Assembly: GCA_964471915.1 (NCBI GenBank)
Contig: CAYYID010000005.1
Span: 1-64,000 of the forward strand
Length of the DNA: 64,000 nucleotides
Source of the DNA: JAIEPW01 sp964471915
GTDB taxonomy: Bacteria > Acidobacteriota > Terriglobia > Bryobacterales > Bryobacteraceae
Reading direction: 5' to 3'
The notes under the pieces are model-generated. The model was not told the origin of the DNA and did not search any database. It was given only the letters and a program-made list of their open reading frames with translations. Each line of letters begins with the position of its first letter. Position 1 is the first letter of the stretch. Positions 16,960 through 23,755 of the stretch are shown in pieces. The position numbers were made by a program, and so were the translations under genes.

Positions 16960-18440
16960 ACGGCCGCGTCCCCCAGCCAGCGCACCCCGGCGGCGATGGA
17001 CTCCGAGAACGGAGCGTCGCCGTTCCACGGCGGCGTCAGCGCGGCCAGGCGCGCGCGCTGTTCCTCGATGGCCGGGCTGGACCGGAGCGGCCGCAGCAGG
17101 TCCAGGGCGCGCGCGGCGGCCAGCGCCTCGATGGCGAGCACATGGCGCGCCAGGTCGAGCACCTGGGCCAGCTTGAGCGCGGCGGTCATGCCCATGCTGA
17201 CGAAGTCCTCTTTGTTGCCGGAGGTGGTGATGGAGCCGGGCGACGCCGGAGTGGCCAGCACGCGGATTTCGGCCACCAGCGCCGCCGCGGTCACCTGCAC
17301 CATCATGAAGCCGCTTTCGAGGCCGGGGTGGTTCGCGAGAAACGCCGGCAGTTCCTCGTTGAGGGCGGGATTCACCAGGCGGTCGATGCGGCGTTCCGAG
17401 ATCCCGGCCAGCGACGCGAGCGCGAGCGCCATGGCGTCCAGCGGCAGCGCCAGCGGCTGGCCGTGGAAGTTGCCGCCGGAGAAGATCTCGCCGTCGATCA
17501 CCAGCGGATTGTCGGTGACCGAGTTCAGCTCGATCGAGAACGCCCGGCGGGCTTCGGCGAGCACGTCGCGCGCCGCGCCGTGCACCTGCGGGGCGCAGCG
17601 CAACGAATAGGCGTCCTGCACGCGGCGGCACGTAGCGTGCGACGCGCGGATCTCCGAGCCTTCGAGCAGATGCTCCAGCCGCGCGGCGGACAACTTCTGG
17701 CCCGGGTGCGGGCGAATCGCGTGGATGCGCGGATCGAACGCGCGGGGCGTGCCGCGCAGCCCGTCGAGCGCCATGGCGCACACCAGGTCGGCCGCGGCGG
17801 CGAGATGCTCGGCGTCCGCCAGCGCGAGGCAGCCCACCGCGAGCATGGCCTGCGTGCCGTTGAGCAGCGAGATCCCTTCTTTGGAGGCGAGCGTCAACGG
17901 CGCGAGCGACGCCCGGCGCAGCGCCTCCGCGCCGGGCATCCGCTGGCCCGCGTGGAACGCTTCGCCTTCGCCGGTGAGCACCAGCGCCATGTGCGCCAGC
18001 GGCGCGAGATCGCCGGACGCGCCCACGCTGCCGCGCGACGGGACCACCGGCGTGACGCGGCGGTTCAGCAGGTCGCAGAGACGCTCGGCCACGGCCGGCC
18101 GGATGCCCGAGTAGCCCTTGCATAGAACGTTGGCGCGGATCAGCATCATCGCGCGCACGGCCTCCGGCGAGAGCGGCTCGCCGACCCCGGCCGCGTGGGA
18201 GCGGACCACGTTGCGCTGCAGCACCTCGAGGTCCTCGGGCGGCACCCGGACGTCGGCCAGCAGACCCACGCCGGTGTTGACCGCGTAGACCGGCTCGTCG
18301 CCGGCGGCCAGGCGCTCCACGACGGCGCGCGAAGCCTCCATGCGGGCGCGGGCCTCCGGGCAGATCGACACCTCCTCGCCGCCGCGGGCCGCGCGGACCA
18401 CCTGTTCGATCGTCAGGGAAGCGCCGTCGAGAATGATCAT
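16956..18440 (-). CDS. hutH: histidine ammonia-lyase
   Basis: A 494-residue enzyme that converts histidine to urocanate and ammonia. The MIO cofactor precursor is ASG at 141-143 (GSVGASGDLAPLAH). The catalytic tyrosine region is YAVNTGVG (Y52). The residue pair SH (81-82) in VVRSHAAGVG is the pattern of histidine rather than phenylalanine lyases; tyrosine lyases can share it. The ATG at 18440 has a strong Shine-Dalgarno sequence (AAAGGAGA) and an upstream TACGAT (18462-18467). No hutU or hutI lies nearby. The stop overlaps vgrG's by four bases in convergent orientation. Confidence 0.9.
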   Translation of the reverse strand: MIILDGASLTIEQVVRAARGGEEVSICPEARARMEASRAVVERLAAGDEPVYAVNTGVGLLADVRVPPEDLEVLQRNVVRSHAAGVGEPLSPEAVRAMMLIRANVLCKGYSGIRPAVAERLCDLLNRRVTPVVPSRGSVGASGDLAPLAHMALVLTGEGEAFHAGQRMPGAEALRRASLAPLTLASKEGISLLNGTQAMLAVGCLALADAEHLAAAADLVCAMALDGLRGTPRAFDPRIHAIRPHPGQKLSAARLEHLLEGSEIRASHATCRRVQDAYSLRCAPQVHGAARDVLAEARRAFSIELNSVTDNPLVIDGEIFSGGNFHGQPLALPLDAMALALASLAGISERRIDRLVNPALNEELPAFLANHPGLESGFMMVQVTAAALVAEIRVLATPASPGSITTSGNKEDFVSMGMTAALKLAQVLDLARHVLAIEALAAARALDLLRPLRSSPAIEEQRARLAALTPPWNGDAPFSESIAAGVRWLGDAAV

Positions 18441-18476
18441 GCCGTGCCGGTCTCCTTTGCCATCGTAGTGCACCGC

Positions 18477-19121
18477 TCAGTTGGCGTACTTCGCCGCGGC
18501 CAGCGCCAGCAGTTCCGTCAGGTAGCCGGCGGCAAACAGGGACTCCGCGTCGACGCCGCCCCGGCTACGGGAGAAGAACCAGCGCGCCGCGAGCACCACG
18601 CCGTACGCCGCGGCCAGCATCCATAAGCCGGACAACAGGCCGGCCGCCAGGGCCAGCGCGATCGCGAGCACAAGGGCGAGCACCGCGCGCGTCGACGGGA
18701 GGCTCTCGGCGAGCTTCCGGCCGGCGCCTTCGCCCACCGGGTTGACGATCCACGCCAGCGCGATCATGCCGGCGCGGGAGACTGCCAGAGCTGCCGCCAG
18801 GGTCAGCGCGAAGCGCGCGGGGTCCAGTGCGGGAATGCCGGTCAGCGCCTGCCACCGGGCTGCGACGGAGATCGCCACCGCGAGCGCGCCGCGCAGGCCC
18901 CCGCCGGCCACTGCGGCAAAAGAGCGCTCGTGCCGCGCGCCGGTGAGGGCGGTCCAGAACGCCAGCGTCAGCAAGCCGGCGAAAGAACTGGCTCCGGCCG
19001 CCAGGTACATCCCGGCGCCGCAGACCCCGAGCAGCGCGCCAACGACAGGAAAGAAGGGCGCGTCCTTGCCCGGATCGCCGCGCACGGGCAGCACCGTCAG
19101 AAACCCGAGCGCGCCGGTCAC
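18477..19121 (-). CDS. cobS: CobS-like protein (adenosylcobinamide-GDP ribazoletransferase homologue) lacking the acidic motif
   Basis: A 214-residue multi-spanning membrane protein. The N-terminus GALGFLTVLPV ... FFPVVGALLG is the CobS signature, and the C-terminal SRSRGGVDAESLFAAGYLTELLAL matches the last CobS block. CobS joins alpha-ribazole to adenosylcobinamide-GDP in the last step of B12 assembly. The protein is short (usual length about 250) and the stretch where CobS has the metal-binding DGLADTADG and KDSRIG motifs instead reads ALTGARHERSFAAVAGGG. It may be inactive or altered. GTG 19121 overlaps the btuC stop as GTGA. Confidence 0.72.
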   Translation of the reverse strand: MTGALGFLTVLPVRGDPGKDAPFFPVVGALLGVCGAGMYLAAGASSFAGLLTLAFWTALTGARHERSFAAVAGGGLRGALAVAISVAARWQALTGIPALDPARFALTLAAALAVSRAGMIALAWIVNPVGEGAGRKLAESLPSTRAVLALVLAIALALAAGLLSGLWMLAAAYGVVLAARWFFSRSRGGVDAESLFAAGYLTELLALAAAKYAN

Positions 19122-20110
19122 AGCCACAGACTGCGCCTCCGGCTCCGCAGCAGCAGAATGAACACCGGCCCGCCCGTTAGCGCGGTCACCACGCCGACCG
19201 GGATCTCCGAGGGTGCCAGCACGGTGCGCGCCACGGTGTCGCAGATGGCGAGGAACGCGGCGCCGGTGAAGAACGAGCATGGGATCAGGATCCGGTGGTC
19301 GGCGCCCGTCACCAGGCGCAGGGCGTGGGGCACGACCAGGCCGACGAAGCCGATGGGGCCGGTAAGCGCCGTGATGGCGCCGGTGAGCAGCGATCCCGCG
19401 ACATAGCCCAGCACCGCCATGCGCGACGCGGAGACGCCGCGGGTCGCCGCCCAGTCCTCGCCGAACGCGAGCAGGTTCCAGTCCCGCGCGCGCCAGAAGA
19501 GAATCGCCACCACCGGCAGCGCCAGCACGGCCAGCGCCGCCAGCGGCGGGTACTCGATGGCGTCCAGCCCGCCCATCAGCCAGCGCGTGATGGCGAACGA
19601 TTGCGAGAAGCTCGACAGGCTGTGCAGCAGCAGGATGAGGGCAAGGCAGATGCTGTTCACCGTCACGCCCGCCAGCAGCAAGGTGAACGAGGACAGCCGG
19701 CGTCCCTCGAAACCGAGCGCGAGCACCAGCAGCAGCGCAGCGGCGGCGCCCGCCGCCGCAGCGAGCCCCACCGCCGAGTGTCCGGCCCAGCCGGTCCAGC
19801 CCAGGCAGATGGCGAGCACCGCGCCCACCGCCGCGCCGCTCGAGACGCCGAGCGTGTACGGCTCGGCCAGCGGGTCGCGCAGCACGGACTGGAAGATCAC
19901 GCCGGTAACGGCCAGCACGCCGCCCGCCAGCAGCGAGAGCAGCACGCGGGGCAGGCGGGCATAGAACAGGATCTCGTGGTCCGGCGACAGGCCGGCGAAC
20001 GCGCCGGCAAAGTCGAGCCGCGTCGCACCAATGAGCGGCGCGGCCACAGCCGCCGCCAGGCAGCACAGCGCCGACACGCCGATGGCGATCCAGAACCGGT
20101 TAGCCCGCAT
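19118..20110 (-). CDS. btuC: BtuC-type cobalamin ABC transporter permease (FecCD family)
   Basis: A 330-residue inner-membrane permease with about ten hydrophobic segments. FecCD family blocks are present: RLPRVLLSLLAGGVLAVTGV, RDPLAEPYTLGVSSGAAVGA and GPIGFVGLVVPHALRLVTGAD (the cytoplasmic loop that contacts the ATPase). Iron-siderophore and B12 importers share this family; the upstream cobalamin riboswitch and the downstream CobS homologue point to B12 or cobinamide. The ATG at 20110 lies inside the end of the ATPase gene (11-base overlap), and the stop overlaps cobS. Confidence 0.88.
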   Translation of the reverse strand: MRANRFWIAIGVSALCCLAAAVAAPLIGATRLDFAGAFAGLSPDHEILFYARLPRVLLSLLAGGVLAVTGVIFQSVLRDPLAEPYTLGVSSGAAVGAVLAICLGWTGWAGHSAVGLAAAAGAAAALLLVLALGFEGRRLSSFTLLLAGVTVNSICLALILLLHSLSSFSQSFAITRWLMGGLDAIEYPPLAALAVLALPVVAILFWRARDWNLLAFGEDWAATRGVSASRMAVLGYVAGSLLTGAITALTGPIGFVGLVVPHALRLVTGADHRILIPCSFFTGAAFLAICDTVARTVLAPSEIPVGVVTALTGGPVFILLLRSRRRSLWL

Positions 20111-20858
20111 ATTGGATCCAGGGCCGCGCGGCGCCCGTCGCGAAACGCGCCTCGACGTGGAAGACGCGCGCCAGCAGGTCCGCGGTCAGCACCTCCACCG
20201 GACCGCCGTCGGCCGCGACGCGCCCGCGGTCGAGCACGATCACCCGGTCGGCGTAGGTCATGGCGAGGTTCAGGTCATGCGTCGCGGCGATCACCAGCAG
20301 GCCCTGCCGCGCCAGGTCCCGCAGCAGCCGGTAGATGGAGACCTGGTGCTCCAGATCCAGGTACGTCGTCGGCTCGTCCAGCAGCAGCGCGTGCGGCGCC
20401 TGCGCCAGCGCCGACGCCAGCACCACGCGCTGCCGCTCCCCGCCGGAAAGCGAGCGGAAGTCGCGGTCGCGAAACGCGGCGCTGTCGGTGATGGCGAGCG
20501 CGCGGTCCACGGCGGCGCGGTCCTCCGGGGATTCGAACAGGCCCGCCGCGTACGGCGTGCGGCCCATCAGCACCACTTCTTCGGCGCGGAACGGAAAGTC
20601 CAGCCGCACGGCCTGCGGCACCACCGCGACGTGCCGCGCGAAGTCCCGGCGCGGCCAACTCCCCACCGGCCGCTCTCCGTAGCGGGCCGTCCCGGTGTGC
20701 TCGCGCAACCCCGCGAGCGCGCCCAGCAGCGTGGACTTGCCCGCGCCGTTCGGCCCGGTGACCGCCACCAGCGCCGGACCCCCGATCGCGAGCCGGTCCA
20801 CCTGGAGCACCGGCTGCGCGCCGTACCGCACCGCGACGTTCTCCAGCGCAAAGGTCAC
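20100..20858 (-). CDS. btuD: BtuD-type ABC transporter ATP-binding protein
   Basis: A 252-residue ATPase. Walker A is GPNGAGKST (K41), the signature is SLSGGERQRV, Walker B is ALLLDEPTTYLD, and the switch histidine lies in IAATHDLNLAMTYADR. This is the FepC/BtuD subgroup that pairs with FecCD permeases. The GTG at 20858 is chosen because it makes a GTGA overlap with the btuF stop; reading further upstream enters btuF in another frame. It is part of the riboswitch-controlled btuF-btuD-btuC-cobS unit. Confidence 0.9.
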   Translation of the reverse strand: MTFALENVAVRYGAQPVLQVDRLAIGGPALVAVTGPNGAGKSTLLGALAGLREHTGTARYGERPVGSWPRRDFARHVAVVPQAVRLDFPFRAEEVVLMGRTPYAAGLFESPEDRAAVDRALAITDSAAFRDRDFRSLSGGERQRVVLASALAQAPHALLLDEPTTYLDLEHQVSIYRLLRDLARQGLLVIAATHDLNLAMTYADRVIVLDRGRVAADGGPVEVLTADLLARVFHVEARFATGAARPWIQYAG

Positions 20859-21700
20859 CAGCGGACCTCCGGGTGCAGCATGCGCGCGAACTCGCGCGCC
20901 GCGTCCACGATCCGCGGACCCGGCACCACGAAGATATCCGCGGCCACGGCATACACGCGGCCGCCGGCGACGGCCTTCAGCGTGGGATACCGCTGCCACA
21001 GCCGGACCACTCGTTGCTTCTGCGCGGCCGTTACGCCGGTGGTTTCCGCCATCTCGCCCATGTCGACGATGACGTCGGGATTGCGGGCCAGGATTTCTTC
21101 GATCGAGATCCGCGGGTAGGCCGCGACGGCGCCGCGAAAGATGTTCTCGCCGCCCGCCAGCTCCATCAGCTCGTTCAGGTACGAGGACCCGCCCACGGCC
21201 ATCATGCCTTCGAGCGAGTTCGCCGAGCGCCCCACCAGGAACATCAGCTTGCGGCGCGGCAGGACGGCGGCGCGGATGCGGATCGCGTCGAGGTCGCCGC
21301 GCAGGCGGGCGGTCAACTGGCGCGCGGCGTCTCCGGCTCCGGCGGCGCGGCCCACGGCTCCGATGGAGGCGAATAGGCGGTCGACGTTGTCGTGGTCGAT
21401 CTCGAGGACGTTCAGCTTGAGGGCGCGGAGCTTCGCGCCCAACTGGATCGGGTTCACCTGGATGATCACCAGGTCCGGACGCAGCGCCGCGATGGCTTCG
21501 AGGTTCGGTTGGGTGTAGGTGCCGATTTTCGGCTTGCGCAGGGCGTCGGGCGGATAGTGGCAGTAATCGGTGACCCCGGCCACGCGGTCGCCGAGGCCGA
21601 GGGCGTAAAGGATCTCGGTGATGCCCGGCGTGGTGGATACGATGCGCGCCGGCGCGGCGTTCAGCGCCGCCGCCAGCGTCAGCAGCAGGATGGTTCGCAC
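20855..21700 (-). CDS. btuF: BtuF-type cobalamin substrate-binding protein
   Basis: A 281-residue periplasmic protein. The signal peptide is MRTILLLTLAAALNAAPA. The TroA/BtuF-type binding fold shows RIVSTTPGITEILYALGLGDRVAGVTDYC, LEAIAALRPDLVI and GGSSYLNELMELAGGENIF. Its partners are the permease and ATPase downstream. The GTG start at 21700 has a GAGGGGG Shine-Dalgarno sequence that sits in the loop of a small hairpin (21699-21717), and a cobalamin riboswitch lies immediately upstream, so translation should fall when B12 is plentiful. Confidence 0.9.
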   Translation of the reverse strand: MRTILLLTLAAALNAAPARIVSTTPGITEILYALGLGDRVAGVTDYCHYPPDALRKPKIGTYTQPNLEAIAALRPDLVIIQVNPIQLGAKLRALKLNVLEIDHDNVDRLFASIGAVGRAAGAGDAARQLTARLRGDLDAIRIRAAVLPRRKLMFLVGRSANSLEGMMAVGGSSYLNELMELAGGENIFRGAVAAYPRISIEEILARNPDVIVDMGEMAETTGVTAAQKQRVVRLWQRYPTLKAVAGGRVYAVAADIFVVPGPRIVDAAREFARMLHPEVRW

Positions 21701-21717
21701 GTTCCCCCTCGAAACGT
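21699..21717 (-). promoter_or_regulatory. hairpin holding the btuF ribosome-binding site
   Basis: On the minus strand ACGTT (21717-21713) pairs with AACGT (21703-21699), leaving the GAGGGGG Shine-Dalgarno sequence in the loop and the GTG start at the stem foot. Next to the riboswitch this could be the expression platform; that part is inference. Confidence 0.4.
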
Positions 21718-21729
21718 ACTTACGAAAAC

Positions 21730-21889
21730 ACGGAACCGGTCTCCTGACTCGCGGCTCGGCCTGCGGGGAGCCGCCTTCCCATCCGCCGGGGGACAGTGGC
21801 GCTCCGGTCGTTCGAACATGCCGCTCACAGTTGCGGGGCAGTGGCGGAATTGCACCGCCTTCCCGAGCATTCCGCGTCAGCGAAGTCTC
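21730..21889 (-). ncRNA. cobalamin riboswitch
   Basis: On the minus strand the leader shows the conserved elements of the B12 aptamer in order: GGGAAGGCGGTGCAATTCC (about 21863-21845), the CACTGCCCCGCAACTGTGA-type core next to it, a second GGGAAGGCGG block (about 21780-21770) and the B12 box GAGTCAGGAGACCGG (about 21751-21737). It precedes btuF directly and explains the B12 assignment of the operon. No intrinsic terminator lies between aptamer and gene, so control of translation is more likely than of termination. Confidence 0.92.
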
Positions 21890-21895
21890 GTGAGT

Positions 21896-21901
21896 ACTGT
21901 A
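21896..21901 (-). promoter_or_regulatory. -10-like TACAGT for the riboswitch transcript
   Basis: TACAGT on the minus strand lies just outside the aptamer; a start about seven bases downstream would begin the RNA near 21889, right before the conserved aptamer. Confidence 0.4.
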
Positions 21902-21905
21902 ACAC

Positions 21906-22101
21906 GGCAGCGCAAGGGCTTCGACCGCAGGGTTGGGGTTGCGCCCATTGCCGGCTGACGCACCGGGTCCGTGAGCCCCCGGCGGGCGAGTCGGCGTTGT
22001 TGCAGGGGAAGGGGTTAGCGGATCGTAGCGGGTGTGTGGGGTTCATGCCTAGGAAGTATCCGTCGTGTTATGAATGAGTTGCGACAACGCGAAGTCGTCG
22101 C
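21906..22101. other. intergenic region with no gene seen
   Basis: Between the riboswitch promoter and the transposase remnant there is no open frame with family features, no tRNA and no clear hairpin. It may hold decayed mobile-element sequence. Confidence 0.4.
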
Positions 22102-22302
22102 TTCAGGCTGTCCCTTCGGCCCTACGAACAGCCCCACAATCCTCGTCGAATCGCCACCCTGCGCGAGATCCGCACTGAAAGCCGTGCCTGGAATAAGTCA
22201 ATCAATCGGAAGCGCGTGAAGATCAACTGGACAATTTCACGCATAGACGCCGACAATGTCTTTCACCGCCAACTCAATCTATTCAAGCGGTCACGACACT
22301 AG
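22102..22302 (+). pseudogene. C-terminal remnant of an IS630-type transposase
   Basis: One frame, open up to TAG 22300-22302, reads ...RRIATLREIRTESRAW, then NKSINRKRVKINWTI, then SRIDADNVFHRQLNLFKRSRH. The spacing of LR-E---AWN---NR--V-INW and the RSRH ending match the C-terminus of IS630-group DDE transposases. There is no catalytic domain, start codon or terminal repeat, so this is a decayed fragment. It marks the left side of the low-G+C block that follows. The family call is from memory of the motif and needs a database comparison. Confidence 0.5.
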
Positions 22303-22320
22303 TGCCGTCCGCGCACGCTG

Positions 22321-23745
22321 CTACCGCGGGCTGAGCCGCACTGTGATGCTGAACATAAGCCCCGGCGTCCAGTCCGAGCGAATGGGGAGCGGATCGGCCA
22401 TCGTCGACGGGACGATGTCCCCGATCTTATAGCTCCCTGCGAGCTTCGGCACCTTCGCCGAGTGCAAACCGATGTTCAGGAAGACCAGGTCCTGTTTGAA
22501 TCCGAAACCCAGGCCGCCGAAATACTCGACCTGCGCGCTTTCCCCTCGTCCCGACACGACGAGCCCTAGCGCCGGCCCCAGCGTCGTGGTCTTCGACTTG
22601 TCGAGGTCCCAAATTGGGATGTTCAGGTTCACGATGCCGGAAGGACGGAACTTCGAATTCTCCTGGTAGCCGAACCGCTGAACGGCGTTCGTGCCCTCCG
22701 TGCCGGGGACGCGCACAATCTTCACGTTGTCGATGGTGCTCCAGCCGACGCCCGCTGTCAGGTGCAGCCTCGACGAGCCGACCTGGACCTGGTGCACGGC
22801 CACCTCGGTGAACTGCGAATCCTTGTCGCGGAGATTCTTCCGGGCAATGCTCACCGACACTTGGGTGGCTTCGTTCGGGATCGCCACAACACGCCGCTCC
22901 CAGAATGCGTTGGCGTCCGCGCGGACCGAGCCGATGACATCCTGCATCGCCTTGAAGGCAGCTTCGGCTTCTTTCATTTTCGGCAGTACTGCATCGTAAA
23001 TCTTCTTGTCGGCATCCAGCGACAGGATCAGTTTTTCGGGCCCCTGCCACGTCTTGAGGTCTGCCACGCACTGTTGTTTGGCCGGCGCCGCCAGATCCTG
23101 CCTGTGCTGCTTGACGAGGGGCTCTTCCAGCTTCGTACCGAAGTCCTGCATGAGCTTTTCGAACTCGGAGAAGCTCTTACGCTTTCCCAGCGCGGTATCC
23201 AATGCGTCGGCTTTTTTGCAGACGTCACACGCCGCGCCAAGCGTTTCCTTATCCGTCTCCTTGTAGAAGCTCTCGTAACTCGCGTAAAGGGTCTTGAAAG
23301 CGTCGGCCTGCTCCTTGATGCGCTGGCTCAGCACCGCAACGTCGGGCAATGACGAAAGCCCGGAACAACTCGGTGGCAAGTCCTTCGCGGCGCCGGTTGC
23401 CTTCGTGCTCCCGCTGACGGCCAGATCGACGATATCGCCAAAGCCCGGAATCAGCCCGAGGAAGCCTCGCGCGATACCGCTCTCCAACGAACTGGACCGG
23501 ATGGTTACTCGGTAGGCGTACTTGTACGGATTCTTCCCATCAATGACGATCTGGACGTTGTCCGTCTGGCGGAAGCGCAGACCGCCCTGTTTTAGTTCGC
23601 CTGTATTGGCGTCAAAAACCGCCGTCGCTTTGATGGAATCCAGCGTCTTCTTGCTCGGGCTGCATTCATTGCAGCTCTGGCCCTGGATGCCAAGCCCGGC
23701 CCCCAGAAAAAGCGTAAGTAGAATTGTGATGCGGCGTAGCCTCAT
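22321..23745 (-). CDS. exported protein of unknown function, possible outer-membrane barrel C-terminus
   Basis: A 474-residue protein. The signal peptide is MRLRRITILLTLFLGAGLGIQG. Cysteine pairs follow (CNEC near 25; CDVC further on). Residues about 125-300 are charged coiled-coil-like helix (LSQRIKEQADAFKTLYASYESF and onward). Residues about 320-474 alternate in beta-strand fashion (SSRLHLTAGVGWSTI, EYFGGLGFGFKQDLVFLNIG) and end with PGLMFSITVRLSPR, which suggests a small barrel or beta domain in the outer membrane. I do not recognise the family. It starts ten bases after the metalloprotease gene and is probably co-transcribed with it. Codon use is less G+C-rich than the flanks. Confidence 0.65.
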   Translation of the reverse strand: MRLRRITILLTLFLGAGLGIQGQSCNECSPSKKTLDSIKATAVFDANTGELKQGGLRFRQTDNVQIVIDGKNPYKYAYRVTIRSSSLESGIARGFLGLIPGFGDIVDLAVSGSTKATGAAKDLPPSCSGLSSLPDVAVLSQRIKEQADAFKTLYASYESFYKETDKETLGAACDVCKKADALDTALGKRKSFSEFEKLMQDFGTKLEEPLVKQHRQDLAAPAKQQCVADLKTWQGPEKLILSLDADKKIYDAVLPKMKEAEAAFKAMQDVIGSVRADANAFWERRVVAIPNEATQVSVSIARKNLRDKDSQFTEVAVHQVQVGSSRLHLTAGVGWSTIDNVKIVRVPGTEGTNAVQRFGYQENSKFRPSGIVNLNIPIWDLDKSKTTTLGPALGLVVSGRGESAQVEYFGGLGFGFKQDLVFLNIGLHSAKVPKLAGSYKIGDIVPSTMADPLPIRSDWTPGLMFSITVRLSPR

Positions 23746-23755
23746 GCCATCCTCC

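Noticed and set aside
15187..18123. 978-codon minus-strand frame across vgrG and hutH
   Set aside because: It covers VgrG on the opposite strand and the hutH region in another frame. Its composition is Arg/Ala/Gly-rich without domains.
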